Position numbers and translations under genes: made by a program. Below are positions 46,115-55,406 of a DNA stretch of 57,502 nt, in pieces; the first letter of the stretch is position 1, and each line of letters opens with the position of its first letter. The notes beneath the pieces are model-generated. The model made no database searches. It was given only the letters and a program-made list of their open reading frames with translations, and was not told where the DNA came from. The DNA is from Microbulbifer agarilyticus S89 (GTDB lineage: Bacteria > Pseudomonadota > Gammaproteobacteria > Pseudomonadales > Cellvibrionaceae): contig NZ_AFPJ01000005.1 in assembly GCF_000220505.1 (NCBI RefSeq), positions 1 to 57,502 on the forward strand, read 5' to 3'.

Positions 46115-46165
46115 TGCGCGTGTGCGTAACCTGCGGATGTTAAGATTGCGAATCGAGAGTGAGCC

Positions 46166-47074
46166 ATGACAAGCATGACCCTGAACGCCGGCGCAGCAGT
46201 ACCGGCGCAAGACAAACCCAATTCAGCCACCGACTTGAGCAACAAGCCGGCCACGGAGTCCACCTCAGTGAAAACCCAGGAAGATATTGCCGAAACCGTC
46301 GGCAGCCCCTTCTGCGATGAAGCCAAGCTGCGCATGCGCAACGTGAACGTGTTTTATGGCGAGAGCCAGGCGATTCACGATGTCAGCCTGGATATCGGCC
46401 GCAACCAGGTGGTTGCGATGATTGGCCCTTCCGGTTGTGGTAAGTCCACCTTCCTGCGCTGCCTGAACCGCATGAACGACACCATTGAAGGCTGTCGCGT
46501 AGAAGGCGACCTGACTCTGGATGGCGAAGCCATCTACGGCCCCAAGGTTGACGTGGTACCGCTGCGCGCGCGTGTGGGTATGGTGTTCCAGAAGCCGAAC
46601 CCCTTCCCCAAGTCCATCTACGACAACGTGGCCTATGGTCCGAAGATCCACGGCATCGCCAGCCGTCGCGCGGAACTGGATGAAATTGTGGAAAACAGCC
46701 TGCGTCGCGCCGGCCTGTGGAACGAAGTCAAAGATCGCCTGGACAAGCCGGGCACCGGCCTCTCCGGTGGTCAGCAGCAGCGCCTGTGTATCGCCCGCGC
46801 CATCGCGGTAAGCCCGGAAGTGATCCTGATGGATGAGCCCTGCTCCGCCTTGGACCCGATTGCCACCGCGCGTATCGAAGAGCTGATTCACGAGCTGCGC
46901 GAAAACTACACCATCGCCATCGTCACCCACTCCATGCAGCAGGCTGCGCGAGTGAGCCAGCGTACCGCCTACTTCCACCTGGGCAAGCTGGTAGAGGTCA
47001 ATGACACCGAGACCGTGTTCACCAACCCCGAGCACGATCTGACCGAAGCGTACATTACTGGCCGTTTCGGCTAA
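46166..47074 (+). CDS. pstB: Phosphate ABC transporter ATPase PstB
   Basis: 302 residues, about 45 longer at the N terminus than E. coli PstB (257). The ABC core starts near residue 55 ([21 protein letters not shown]): Walker [10 protein letters not shown] (87-95), the PstB-specific [19 protein letters not shown] (Q-loop), [17 protein letters not shown] signature, Walker [16 protein letters not shown] and H-loop VTHSM. It drives phosphate uptake. The Ser/Thr-rich 45-residue leader is poorly conserved; no internal start is well placed. It lies 51 bases after pstA and 25 bases before phoU. Near certain. Confidence 0.98.
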   Translation: MTSMTLNAGAAVPAQDKPNSATDLSNKPATESTSVKTQEDIAETVGSPFCDEAKLRMRNVNVFYGESQAIHDVSLDIGRNQVVAMIGPSGCGKSTFLRCLNRMNDTIEGCRVEGDLTLDGEAIYGPKVDVVPLRARVGMVFQKPNPFPKSIYDNVAYGPKIHGIASRRAELDEIVENSLRRAGLWNEVKDRLDKPGTGLSGGQQQRLCIARAIAVSPEVILMDEPCSALDPIATARIEELIHELRENYTIAIVTHSMQQAARVSQRTAYFHLGKLVEVNDTETVFTNPEHDLTEAYITGRFG

Positions 47075-47099
47075 GGTTGAGGGAAGCGGACAAAACACC

Positions 47100-47795
47100 A
47101 TGGATATGCATTTCGATCAACACATCTCACGCCAGTTCAACGAAGATCTTGAGAGTCTCAAGACGGAAATGCTGGAAATGGGCGGCCTCGTAACCCGCCA
47201 GGTCGCCGACGCCGTCGAAGCGCTGGCCAACGCCGACAGTGAGTTGGCGGAAAAGGTTTTGCGTGTGGAAGAGGATATCGACCGCTGCGAAATGGAAGTG
47301 GACGAGCACGCGACGCTGATTATCGCCAAGCGCCAGCCCGCCGCCTCCGACCTGCGCATGGTGATGTCCGTGATCCGTATCGCCCGCGACCTGGAGCGCG
47401 TGGGTGATGAGGCAAGCAAAATCGCCAAGATGGCCATCGCCCTGACCGACGAGGGTTCGGCCCCGCGTGGCTACACCGAGATTCGGCACATCGCCAATGC
47501 TGTGCGCAAAATGCTGAACGATGCGCTCGACGCCTATACCCGTTTTGACGTGAAGTCTGCAATGGCGACCCTCGCCGAGGACGAGCAGGTGGACATGGAT
47601 TACCGCAGTGCGGTGCGTGAAATGGTCACCTACATGATGGAAGACCCGCGCAGTATCTCGCGGGTAATGAATGTGCTGTGGACACTGCGCTCTCTGGAGC
47701 GTATCGGCGACCATGCCAAGAACATCTGCGAGCAGGTGGTGTACCTGGTTCAGGGTGCGGACATTCGCCACGGCAATGAGCAAAACCTGCGATAA
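47100..47795 (+). CDS. phoU: Phosphate signalling protein PhoU
   Basis: 231 residues (E. coli 241). Two PhoU three-helix repeats with the metal-binding ExxxD patterns; the start MDMHFDQHISRQFNEDLESLKTEM and later RQPAASDLRMVMSVIRIARDLERVGDEASKIA are typical, and RSLERIGDHAKNICEQVVYLV repeats the pattern near the end. It links Pst transport to PhoR and keeps the Pho system off when phosphate is plentiful. It closes the pst operon and is followed by a strong terminator. Near certain. Confidence 0.98.
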   Translation: MDMHFDQHISRQFNEDLESLKTEMLEMGGLVTRQVADAVEALANADSELAEKVLRVEEDIDRCEMEVDEHATLIIAKRQPAASDLRMVMSVIRIARDLERVGDEASKIAKMAIALTDEGSAPRGYTEIRHIANAVRKMLNDALDAYTRFDVKSAMATLAEDEQVDMDYRSAVREMVTYMMEDPRSISRVMNVLWTLRSLERIGDHAKNICEQVVYLVQGADIRHGNEQNLR

Positions 47796-47830
47796 CAGCA
47801 TACGCAAAAATTTGCACATTGCATCGCTAG

Positions 47831-47857
47831 AAAAAGGCCGCTTACGCGGCCTTTTTT
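47831..47857 (+). terminator. Intrinsic terminator of the pst-phoU operon
   Basis: An 11-base stem AAAAAGGCCGC/GCGGCCTTTTT (47831-47841, 47846-47856) with loop TTAC runs directly into a T-tract 36 bases after phoU. Confidence 0.9.
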
Positions 47858-47965
47858 AATTCAGCCTCGGTTCAGACTTGCCCTGTCACACTGCGCCCGC
47901 GAACTTGATCTTCATACTAAAAATAGATTGGTATTTGGTACGAGTGTCGCAATTTCTACTTTTTA

Positions 47966-47994
47966 TTGCACCCATATTGTCGTTTGCATAGAAT
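47966..47994 (+). promoter_or_regulatory. Candidate sigma-70 promoter of the outer-membrane protein gene
   Basis: TTGCAC at 47966-47971 and TAGAAT at 47989-47994 are 17 bases apart, 75 bases before the start codon. The -10 and its flanks (CATAGAATC) match those of the pstS promoter, but no Pho box is present. Confidence 0.55.
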
Positions 47995-48068
47995 CCGCGC
48001 CGACTTTGCCATTGTGCAAATCGGATGGGTACGCAAGTACAGATGTAACTTAAACAGGGAATACTTCT

Positions 48069-48869
48069 ATGAAGTTCAAGTTTGCAGCATTGCCATTGAT
48101 GCTGGCTTCTGCGGTCGCTTCCGCAGAGCAATATAATTCTTTCACCGATGTCGACTACACCTCTGCCGATTTCGGTGCGTTCGACGTCGATACGTTGAGT
48201 TTCCAGTCCCAATACTACTTTGGTGCCCTGGAGACCCTGGGGCCGCGCAAGGAATTCAATTACATTCTGCCGGTTTCCAATATCTACGGTGGTTTTGCCT
48301 ACTCCGATGCTGACGGTAGCAGTAGCGATGCATTGACCATTGGTGGTGAATACTTCACCGGCCAGTGGAAAGTATTCGGCGAATTGCAGGACGATGATTT
48401 CTCCACCGATTACAGTGTCGGCGCGGGCTTCCTGTTCACTCCGAACCTGCTTGCCGAAGTGGAAGCGGTCAAGCCTGAAGACGAAGACACCGTCCTGCTG
48501 TTCCGTGGTCAATATAACCACCAGTTGAACGGCAACGACTACATCGGTTTTACCGCCGAAGTGGACGACGATTTTGATTACCGCAGCGTATCCTCCAAGT
48601 ATTTCACTGCACTGTCCGGTGGCCAGTACCTGACCGCGGGCCTGTCACTGACCGATACCGACAACTCTGACGTGTTCTGGGGTGGTGATATCGAGTTTTA
48701 CTTTAACGAAAACACCTCGATCGGCGCCGGTTATGCGGAAGACGAAAGCTACTATTTCGACGCGACCCATTTTTTCAATCGCAATGTTGCCGCCAAGGTC
48801 GCCTACGGCTCCAACCGCGACTTCGATGACCTGGATGTATTCAGCCTCGGTGTAACCGTGCAGCTGTAA
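48069..48869 (+). CDS. Putative outer-membrane beta-barrel (porin-like) protein
   Basis: 266 residues: signal peptide about 1-19 (ASAVASA-EQ), then alternating hydrophobic/aromatic strands rich in Tyr, Phe, Asp and Gly with short turns, acidic overall. It ends LGVTVQL, which is plausible for a barrel but lacks the usual terminal Phe. I assign no family beyond general barrel character. A candidate promoter and no other gene lie before it; a shared terminator follows. Its place after the pst operon invites the idea of a phosphate-related porin, but the gene has its own promoter and no Pho box. Confidence 0.65.
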   Translation: MKFKFAALPLMLASAVASAEQYNSFTDVDYTSADFGAFDVDTLSFQSQYYFGALETLGPRKEFNYILPVSNIYGGFAYSDADGSSSDALTIGGEYFTGQWKVFGELQDDDFSTDYSVGAGFLFTPNLLAEVEAVKPEDEDTVLLFRGQYNHQLNGNDYIGFTAEVDDDFDYRSVSSKYFTALSGGQYLTAGLSLTDTDNSDVFWGGDIEFYFNENTSIGAGYAEDESYYFDATHFFNRNVAAKVAYGSNRDFDDLDVFSLGVTVQL

Positions 48870-48893
48870 TCGTTGCCAGCGGAAATCGCGCAT

Positions 48894-48929
48894 AAAAAAA
48901 GCGGGCGAAGAAATTCGCCCGCTTTTTTG
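48894..48929. terminator. Bidirectional terminator between the barrel gene and the M48 peptidase
   Basis: A 15-base perfect stem AAAAAAGCGGGCGAA and complement (48895-48909, 48914-48928) with loop GAAA. It has A-rich and T-rich flanks on both strands, 25 bases after the barrel gene stop and 20 bases past the convergent peptidase stop. Confidence 0.9.
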
Positions 48930-48948
48930 TTTCTGTTCCCGGAAAAAC

Positions 48949-50241
48949 TTATCCCTGGCCGCTTAACGCCTGCACTCGCGCCTGCGCCTTGCTACCGATG
49001 TCACCTCCGCCCTTGGCGGCGGTCTGGTAGTGGCTCAGTGCGTTCTTGGTGTTGCCCTGCTGCTCATAAACCTGCCCGAGATAATAGTGGGCATGGGGCG
49101 TTTCCAGGTAGCGGGTGGAACGCTGCAGGTCGCGCTCGGCGGCGGTATAGTTTTTCAGCTCTGCGTTGAGCATGCCGCGCATCAGCCAGTTGGAAAACAG
49201 TGTTGGATTCTTCTGTACCGCGGTTTCATACGAGCGCAGTGCCGGCTGGTATTGTTTCTTTTGCGCCAGCAGGTCTCCTTCCAGTGCATAGAATGCGGCT
49301 TCCTTCGGTTGCTGCTGTTGAGCCCGGCGCGTGAGTGTCAGTGCCTGGTCGTAATTTTTGGCCTTTACCGCAGCTAGCGCCTCGTCGTAACTCTTGTACG
49401 CATCTGCGTCTCGTTTCAGTTGCGCGATGGCACGCTGGTACTGGCTGCGATTGGTGGTACCGGCGGGAAGTTTTTTCGCATGCTGGATATTCGCATCCAC
49501 GCGCGCTTGTGACGGCGGGTGGCTGGCGAACAGTGCCTCTAACCCACCGGACTGACGCCCCTTGGACAGCTCGACAAATTTCTTCTGCAGGCGCACCGCA
49601 CCCTGCGGGTCGTACCCGGCCGCCGCCATATACTTCATGCCGTAGCGGTCGGACTCCAGCTCGTTGTCACGACCATATTTGGCTATGTAGGCGGAGCCGC
49701 CAAACTGGCTGCCGAGGGAGATCAGGTCACCGTAACCGGTGTTCTGCGTGGTGGCACCGAGGATGGCGATACCGGCGCCAAGAATCTGCTGCTGTGACAT
49801 GGCCGCTGCGGAATGTCGCGCCGCGGCATGCACAATCTCGTGACCCAGTACCGCCGCCAGCTCTGCCTCGTCTTCCAGCAGTACCAGCAAGCCACGGTTA
49901 ATGGCGATCTTGCCACCGGGCAGCGCCCAGGCGTTGGGCGTGGAGTTATTCAACACCACGAACTCATAAGGCAGGTTGGGTTGGTCCGATACCCGCGCCA
50001 GCTTCTGCCCCACATTGCGCACATAGCTCTGCAGCGCCGGGTCGATCAGGTATTCGCCACCCTGGGTCTGCTGCGCCTTGGGGTATTGCTGCTCACCCAG
50101 CGCCACTTCCTGCCCTTGGGACATCAGCGAGAGCTCTTTCTTGCCGGTCACCGGGTTGACCGCACAGCCGGCCAGCCCGGCAGAGAGGGATGCAGCAGTG
50201 GCGATGGCCAGGAGCCGGTTTGAGATTGAGCGCGGAAACAT
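48949..50241 (-). CDS. M48-family metallopeptidase lipoprotein with TPR repeats (BepA/LoiP-like)
   Basis: 430 residues from the ATG at 50241, chosen because GGAGAG precedes it and a lipoprotein signal follows (lipobox LAGC, C26). The longer reading adds 116 non-family residues. Zinc site H134-E135-xx-H138 (VLGHEIVHAAARH) with E196 in NELESDRYG as third ligand. C-terminal residues about 290-425 form TPR-like helical repeats (DQALTLTRRAQQQQP; QPALRSYETAVQKNP; AERDLQRSTRYLETP). BepA-type proteins degrade misfolded outer-membrane assembly intermediates in the periplasm. Single gene, with its own terminator. Family strong; BepA orthology likely. Confidence 0.93.
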   Translation of the reverse strand: MFPRSISNRLLAIATAASLSAGLAGCAVNPVTGKKELSLMSQGQEVALGEQQYPKAQQTQGGEYLIDPALQSYVRNVGQKLARVSDQPNLPYEFVVLNNSTPNAWALPGGKIAINRGLLVLLEDEAELAAVLGHEIVHAAARHSAAAMSQQQILGAGIAILGATTQNTGYGDLISLGSQFGGSAYIAKYGRDNELESDRYGMKYMAAAGYDPQGAVRLQKKFVELSKGRQSGGLEALFASHPPSQARVDANIQHAKKLPAGTTNRSQYQRAIAQLKRDADAYKSYDEALAAVKAKNYDQALTLTRRAQQQQPKEAAFYALEGDLLAQKKQYQPALRSYETAVQKNPTLFSNWLMRGMLNAELKNYTAAERDLQRSTRYLETPHAHYYLGQVYEQQGNTKNALSHYQTAAKGGGDIGSKAQARVQALSGQG

Positions 50242-50307
50242 AGTTCTCTCCCTGTATAATGCGGTTCGCGAATAGCACACTATTGTACACAGTCCGGGGA
50301 GAGGGTT

Positions 50308-50799
50308 ATGACGACCGCACTGCAGATTATTGAATTGTTTGCCGGTACCAATCCAGATGGGGAACCGGTGGTCGAGCGCCTCCAGGTAAAAGTGAACGAG
50401 GACGACAGTGTGCAGCTGGTACGCTCTCCGGCGTTTATCAAAGGTATTGCCAGCGGTGACACCATCAAAGTCAACCGCGAGGATCCTGAAAAGCCCAGTT
50501 TTGAGCTGGTAAAGCGCTCCGGCAATCTGGCGGTGCGTATCTTTTGCCGTGGCGACAGCACCAAGCTTTCCGACCAGCTCACTCCACAACTGGAAAAACT
50601 GGGTGGGGAGCTAGACCTCGAATCACCACGTTTGCTGGTGTACAGCATTCATGTGAGTTGCGGGTTTGACCAGATTGAGAAGATCCTCAACAGTGCCTGC
50701 GATGGTGCCAACAGCGTCTGGTACTACGGCAACGTGTACGATCCGGTCGATGGGCAGACCCCACTGAACTGGTGGCAGGATATTCTGAAGCCCGAATAA
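50308..50799 (+). CDS. DUF4265 domain-containing protein
   Basis: 163 residues. The N-terminal half carries the DUF4265 pattern (VERLQVKVNEDDSVQLVRSPAFIKGIASGDTIKVN) and the whole protein is soluble, with an ATG preceded by GGGGAGAGG. Its function is unknown. It is divergent from the M48 peptidase across 66 bases and is followed by yaaA, 89 bases on. I am fairly confident of the domain, not of any role. Confidence 0.75.
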   Translation: MTTALQIIELFAGTNPDGEPVVERLQVKVNEDDSVQLVRSPAFIKGIASGDTIKVNREDPEKPSFELVKRSGNLAVRIFCRGDSTKLSDQLTPQLEKLGGELDLESPRLLVYSIHVSCGFDQIEKILNSACDGANSVWYYGNVYDPVDGQTPLNWWQDILKPE

Positions 50800-50888
50800 A
50801 GCTACTGCGCAGGCGGTCACCTCCAGCCACTCGCTCGTTACGCTTTAGGCGACTCAAACAACTAGAGAATTGAATTAGAGCCCTCTGA

Positions 50889-51668
50889 ATGCTGATTGTT
50901 ATCTCCCCCGCGAAAACCCTCGACTACGAGAGCAAGATACCCGCGCTCGACACTACTCAGCCGGACTTCCTCAAGGAGTCCGCCGCGCTGATCAAGGAAT
51001 TGAAGGCGCTGAGTCCGCAGGATATCTCTAACCTGATGAAGGTCTCCGACAAGATTGGGGTACTGAATTACGACCGTTTCCACAGCTGGAAGAGCCCGTT
51101 CACCGATGGCAATGCCCGCCCCGCCCTGCTCGCGTTCAAGGGCGATGTGTATACCGGGCTGGCCGCGGAAACTATGGGCAAGCGCGACTTCAATTTTGCG
51201 CAAAAGCATCTGCGCATGCTGTCGGGTCTGTATGGCCTGCTGCGCCCGCTGGACCTGATGCAACCCTATCGCCTGGAGATGGGCACCAAGTTTGCCAACC
51301 GCGGTGGTAAAAACCTGTATGAATTCTGGGACGGCAAAATTACCGATGCCCTGAATACCCAGCTTGCTGAACTCAAAAGCAAGCAGCTGGTGAACCTGGC
51401 GTCCAACGAGTACTTCAAGTCGGTACAGGTGAAAAACCTGCAGGCAGACGTGGTGACACCGCACTTCAAGGACTGGAAAAACGGCCAGTACAAGATGATC
51501 AGCTTCTTTGCGAAAAAGGCCCGGGGCATGATGAGCCGCTGGGCCATCGACAACCGCGTGAAGCAGGCGGAGCAGCTGAAAGCGTTTGATGTGGCTGGAT
51601 ATTATTTCAGTGAAGAACACTCCAAAGGCAATGACTGGGTCTTCCTGCGCGACGAACAGCCAGCCTGA
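50889..51668 (+). CDS. yaaA: Peroxide stress protein YaaA (DUF328/UPF0246)
   Basis: 259 residues (E. coli YaaA 258). The sequence starts [18 protein letters not shown], the family hallmark, and holds [37 protein letters not shown] and [18 protein letters not shown], both conserved. In E. coli YaaA is OxyR-controlled and limits free iron under hydrogen peroxide. No OxyR-like site was recognised upstream. Near certain identification. Confidence 0.98.
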   Translation: MLIVISPAKTLDYESKIPALDTTQPDFLKESAALIKELKALSPQDISNLMKVSDKIGVLNYDRFHSWKSPFTDGNARPALLAFKGDVYTGLAAETMGKRDFNFAQKHLRMLSGLYGLLRPLDLMQPYRLEMGTKFANRGGKNLYEFWDGKITDALNTQLAELKSKQLVNLASNEYFKSVQVKNLQADVVTPHFKDWKNGQYKMISFFAKKARGMMSRWAIDNRVKQAEQLKAFDVAGYYFSEEHSKGNDWVFLRDEQPA

Positions 51669-51705
51669 ACAACCAATACCCAGAGCAGAACACAGGAGCA
51701 CACTT

Positions 51706-52071
51706 ATGCCGCCATGGTTTGAAATTGCCGTCACTATTGCCGCTGCAATCGCCGCGGTGTTTTTCTTTGCCAAGTATCGCGAGACCGCCGCTGCACTGCA
51801 TGAATCCGAGCGCATGAAGCTCAAGTATTCCAAGGACCTCGATCGCTACCGCGATACGCCACAACTGCGCGCCCTGCGCGATGCCTTGATCGGCGAGCGC
51901 AACCTGCCGGTGGACGATGAAGGTCGCGAGCATCTGCTGATCCGCGACAGCGCGCGCAAACTGGTGCACATCACCGTGCGTGAGCGTACCGCCCAGCCGC
52001 TCACGGGCGACGAGTCGGTGGAGTACACGGCAGCGGGCGAAGCGCGTACGCTCAAAGAGCTGGAAGGGTAA
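51706..52071 (+). CDS. Hypothetical single-span membrane protein
   Basis: 121 residues from the ATG at 51706, with AGGAG eight bases upstream; the longer reading is the tail of yaaA in another frame. One hydrophobic helix (about 5-23), then a charged, coiled-coil-like stretch (ETAAALHESERMKLKYSKDLDRY), and a C-terminal part with no known domain. It starts 37 bases after yaaA and may share its transcript. I recognise no family; it could be a small envelope or cell-division-associated protein. Confidence 0.65.
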   Translation: MPPWFEIAVTIAAAIAAVFFFAKYRETAAALHESERMKLKYSKDLDRYRDTPQLRALRDALIGERNLPVDDEGREHLLIRDSARKLVHITVRERTAQPLTGDESVEYTAAGEARTLKELEG

Positions 52072-52098
52072 GTTTCGCTTTACTGCTTCAAACAGCAT

Positions 52099-52125
52099 AA
52101 AAAAAGCCCCTGACGGGCGTTTTTT
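52099..52125 (+). terminator. Weak intrinsic terminator after the hypothetical gene
   Basis: A-rich sequence, a short GCCC/GGGC stem (52106-52109, 52115-52118) with loop CTGAC, then a T-run. The stem is short and has a mismatch before the T-run, so efficiency is uncertain. It also lies past the convergent phoR stop. Confidence 0.5.
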
Positions 52126-52153
52126 GTCTCTGTAATCTCCGCGCTGCATGGGA

Positions 52154-53473
52154 TCAGCTGGTGGCCGAACTGGCCTGGGTCAGTTTCTCCCTGGGGAAAT
52201 TGAGCGTGAAGGTACTGCCGCGGCCCGGCACACTGCTGATACTCATATTGGCACTGTGGCGCAGCAGCACATGCTTGACGATGGCGAGGCCCAGGCCGGT
52301 GCCACCACTCTCGCGAGAGCGGCCCGCATCGACCCGGTAGAAACGCTCGGTAAGGCGCGGGATATGCAACGGGTCGATACCGATCCCCGAATCCTTGACT
52401 GCAAAATGGCCACCGCTGGCGTCTACCCGCCAGCGCAGCTCGATGGGGCCGCCATCCGGGCTGTACTTGACCGCATTGAACGCCAGGTTGGCAAAGGCGC
52501 TGTGCAGCTCACCGGCGTCGCCAGTAATGGTGCAGTCTGCGTCGCAGACCACGGAGACCTGGTGTCTGCCGCCGCTCAGTGAGCGGGCTTCGTCGGCGAC
52601 GCGCTCCATCAGCCCATGTACGGCGATGCGGTCGCGCCCGCTATCGCGCTCGGAAGTTTCCAGGCGGGCGAGTAGCAACAGGTCGTTGACCAGGCGTGTC
52701 ATGCGCTTGGTCTGTTCGCCCATCTGTCCCAGTGGCCGCTCCCAGTTACGCGGCGCCTGGCCGCTTTCCTGCAAGGTCTCCAGGTAGCCGGCAATCACCG
52801 TGAGCGGGGTGCGCAGCTCATGGGATACATTGGCGACGAAATCCCGGCGCATCTGCTCCAGATTGTGCAGCCGGGTAATGTCGCGCACGATCACCAGCGC
52901 TTCGTCCTGGCCGAAGCGGGTCACTTCCATCTGCAGAATGCGCGAGTCGTCCCCGGGTGCCGGCAGGGTAATCGGCTGCAGGTCACCCTGTTTGGCCCCG
53001 CGCATGCGGTCGTGCATATGGGTGACAAAGCGCGGGTCGCGCACGAAGTTCACGATGGGCTGGCCGCTGTCCTCCCCCTGCAAGCGCAACATTTCGCCGG
53101 CCACCGGGTTCCACCAGGCCAGGTTGCCGTCATCTTCCAGCGCCACAATGCCTTCGCGCAGCGCGCTGGTGCTGTCCTGTACCCGGCGCAGCATGGCGTG
53201 CAGCTTTTGCTTTTCCTTGCGGTGGCGGCGTTGTATCCGGTAGAAATCGTCGGTGATGTCGCCCCACACCCCAAAATTGGTCGGAGCCGGGCCACGGCGG
53301 CCATTGGACAGCCAGCGGTCGAAGCGGTTTTGTTGCCACAGCAGCCAGATGAGATAGACGGCGAGGCCGAAGCACAGTGCCAACCACCAGTGTCCGCTGG
53401 CGAAACCGAGGATGGTGGTGCCCAGGGCTATGATGATAAAACGCGACAACTCGCCAATACTGCGATCGAGCAT
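52154..53473 (-). CDS. phoR: Phosphate-regulon sensor histidine kinase PhoR
   Basis: 439 residues (E. coli 431). Two N-terminal membrane helices (about 11-28 and 30-46), a short PAS-like domain (about 95-200), then the kinase: H-box VANVSHELRTPLTV with phospho-acceptor H218, N-box FANLAFNAVKYSPDGG, G1 KDSGIGI and G2 GGTGLGLAIVKH. As in other PhoR proteins there is no large periplasmic sensor, so phosphate state is read through Pst/PhoU. Located 96 bases after phoB on the same strand, consistent with one transcript. No strong ribosome site before the ATG. Near certain. Confidence 0.98.
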   Translation of the reverse strand: MLDRSIGELSRFIIIALGTTILGFASGHWWLALCFGLAVYLIWLLWQQNRFDRWLSNGRRGPAPTNFGVWGDITDDFYRIQRRHRKEKQKLHAMLRRVQDSTSALREGIVALEDDGNLAWWNPVAGEMLRLQGEDSGQPIVNFVRDPRFVTHMHDRMRGAKQGDLQPITLPAPGDDSRILQMEVTRFGQDEALVIVRDITRLHNLEQMRRDFVANVSHELRTPLTVIAGYLETLQESGQAPRNWERPLGQMGEQTKRMTRLVNDLLLLARLETSERDSGRDRIAVHGLMERVADEARSLSGGRHQVSVVCDADCTITGDAGELHSAFANLAFNAVKYSPDGGPIELRWRVDASGGHFAVKDSGIGIDPLHIPRLTERFYRVDAGRSRESGGTGLGLAIVKHVLLRHSANMSISSVPGRGSTFTLNFPREKLTQASSATS

Positions 53474-53569
53474 GAGGGTTTGGCCATCTTGTTGGGGGCG
53501 CAGCGAAGTGCGATTCGGTGCGCCGCCGGGCGGTACAGCGGGCCCGCTGCTAAGGTTCGATGGGCGGGA

Positions 53570-54274
53570 TTATACCCGTTCGACGGTCTGCACTGAAAAG
53601 CGATAACCGGTCCCACGCACGGTCTGAATGTAGCGTTCATGGCCATCGATGGTCAACGCCTTGCGCAGGCGCCGGATGTGTACGTCGACGGTGCGCTCTT
53701 CCACATACACGTTGCCGCCCCACACGTGGTCGAGTAGCTGGGTGCGGGTGTAGGCACGTTCCTGATGGCTGAGGAAAAAGGTCAGCAGACGGAATTCTGT
53801 CGGCCCCATTTCCACCGCATTGCCGTTGATGGTGACGCGGTGGCTGATCGGGTCGAGCACCAGGCCACCGGCGGTGAGAGGCTCTTCCGGGGCGCTGGGG
53901 CCGGCGCGGCGCAATACGGCCTTGAGTCGTGCAACCAGCTCGCGGGGCGAAAAGGGCTTGGTGATATAGTCGTCGGCGCCCATCTCCAGGCCCTTGATCT
54001 TGTGGTCTTCCTCGCCCTTGGCGGTGAGCATGACGATGGGCAGGGACGCGGTGAGCTCATCGCGCTTCAGGCGGCGCGCCAGTTCCACCCCGGAGACATC
54101 CGGCAACATCCAGTCCAGCAGGATAAGGTCGGGTTTTTCGTCGATCACCAGGGCGTGGGCCGCCTGCGCGTTTTCTGCTTCCAGGCAGCGGTAATCTGCC
54201 ATCTCCAGTGCCACGCGCAACATGTCGCGCACCGGGGCTTCGTCGTCGACTATAAGGATCGTCTTGCTGTGCAT
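53570..54274 (-). CDS. phoB: Phosphate-regulon response regulator PhoB
   Basis: 234 residues (E. coli 229). The start at 54274 gives MHSKTILIVDDEAPVRDML; a 104-codon longer reading would run through the promoter and into ubiA. The receiver domain carries D10, D11, phospho-acceptor D54 (LLDWMLPD) and K106 (TKPFSP). The OmpR/PhoB winged helix follows (about 135-230: FRLLTFFLSHQERAYTRTQLLDHVWGGNVYVEERTVDVHIRRLRKAL). It activates the pst operon and itself; Pho boxes lie at 42117 and 54419. Near certain. Confidence 0.98.
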   Translation of the reverse strand: MHSKTILIVDDEAPVRDMLRVALEMADYRCLEAENAQAAHALVIDEKPDLILLDWMLPDVSGVELARRLKRDELTASLPIVMLTAKGEEDHKIKGLEMGADDYITKPFSPRELVARLKAVLRRAGPSAPEEPLTAGGLVLDPISHRVTINGNAVEMGPTEFRLLTFFLSHQERAYTRTQLLDHVWGGNVYVEERTVDVHIRRLRKALTIDGHERYIQTVRGTGYRFSVQTVERV

Positions 54275-54402
54275 CTGCCTGCCATACCCTAAATGAGTTT
54301 GCTGTCGCTTCGGCGGTGCTTCACAACCTCCGCTGCGGCGCCTCGTGGCGTCCTGCCTCGTAGACTGTAGCGCCAGCCTCAACTGACTATTGTAGAGTGG
54401 CC

Positions 54403-54436
54403 ATTTAACGTCACTTTGGTGACAAACATATGACAG
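54403..54436 (-). promoter_or_regulatory. Pho box and -10 element of phoBR
   Basis: On the minus strand, CTGTCAT-ATGT-TTGTCAC (54436-54419) is an excellent match to the PhoB consensus. TTAAAT (54408-54403) starts ten bases after it, the same spacing as at pstS. It lies 145 bases before phoB and implies autoregulation. Confidence 0.88.
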
Positions 54437-54474
54437 GCGTTCAGGGTAACGGAATGCCAGGTCATGGTGGCTAC

Positions 54475-55362
54475 CTAAAGCGCGAGATAGTGGACAAATA
54501 TTCCAGCAAAAAGCGCCATGCCCGCAAGATTGTTGTTTAGGAACGCCTTGAAGCAGGCATCCCGTTGCCGGTCGCGAATCAGCCACTGCTGATAGGCAAA
54601 CAACCCGGCCATAACAGCCACGCCGCCGTAATACAGCGCGCCCAGCTCCGCACGCCCGCCCAGCATCAGTAACGCCACGACGACCATGGCCTGCAGGCTG
54701 GCGGTCATCGCCTTGTCCAGCTCGCCAAACAGAATGGCGGTGGACTTGACGCCGATTTGCAGGTCGTCATCCCGGTCCACCATGGCGTAAAAAGTATCGT
54801 AAGCCACGGTCCACAGCAGGTTGGCGGTAAACAGCAGCCAGGCAATCGCTGGTATCTCGCCGGTCACCGCGGCAAAGGCCATGGGAATGCCCATGCTGAA
54901 TGCCGAACCGAGCACCACCTGCGGCAGATGGGTATAGCGCTTGGCGAAGGGGTAACAGAAGGCCAGCGCCAGCGCCGGTAATGCCAGCAAAATAGTGAGG
55001 CGATTGGTGGTCAGCACCAGTAAAAACGCCACCAGCATCAACCCGGCGAACAGCATCAGTGCGCCTTTGGGGGTCGCGGCACCGGTGGCGAGCGGACGCT
55101 GTTTGGTGCGCTTTACGTGGCCATCGATATTGCGGTCGGCAAAGTCGTTAATCGCGCAGCCCGCCGCGCGGGTGAGGATGACGCCCAGGGTAAACACTAG
55201 GAACAGGTGCAGGCCCGGCCAGCCCTCGGCGGCAATCCACAGTGCGCTCCAGGTCGGCCACAGCAGCAACAGCGAGCCGATCGGTCGGTCCATGCGTGTC
55301 AGTTGCCAATACGGCAGGGCTGCGGGCCAACGCTGTTGGATCTGGTGGCTGATAGCTTGCAT
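54475..55362 (-). CDS. ubiA: 4-hydroxybenzoate polyprenyltransferase
   Basis: 295 residues (E. coli 290). Membrane protein with about eight helices and both Asp-rich prenyl-diphosphate motifs: NDFADRNID near residues 72-80 and DRDDDLQIG near 195-203. It attaches the polyprenyl chain to 4-hydroxybenzoate for ubiquinone synthesis. The gene follows ubiC by 44 bases on the same strand, as in Pseudomonas, and is followed by phoB. Near certain. Confidence 0.98.
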   Translation of the reverse strand: MQAISHQIQQRWPAALPYWQLTRMDRPIGSLLLLWPTWSALWIAAEGWPGLHLFLVFTLGVILTRAAGCAINDFADRNIDGHVKRTKQRPLATGAATPKGALMLFAGLMLVAFLLVLTTNRLTILLALPALALAFCYPFAKRYTHLPQVVLGSAFSMGIPMAFAAVTGEIPAIAWLLFTANLLWTVAYDTFYAMVDRDDDLQIGVKSTAILFGELDKAMTASLQAMVVVALLMLGGRAELGALYYGGVAVMAGLFAYQQWLIRDRQRDACFKAFLNNNLAGMALFAGIFVHYLAL

Positions 55363-55406
55363 GGTGGCTTCCCGTGTTCGCTGAGTACTTTGAGGTGCTG
55401 GTGCGC

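Noticed and set aside
50241-50589. A longer N terminus for the M48 peptidase, and long upstream extensions for phoB and pirin.
   Set aside because: All three would run across neighbouring control regions; the internal ATG codons have ribosome sites and proper signal or domain starts.
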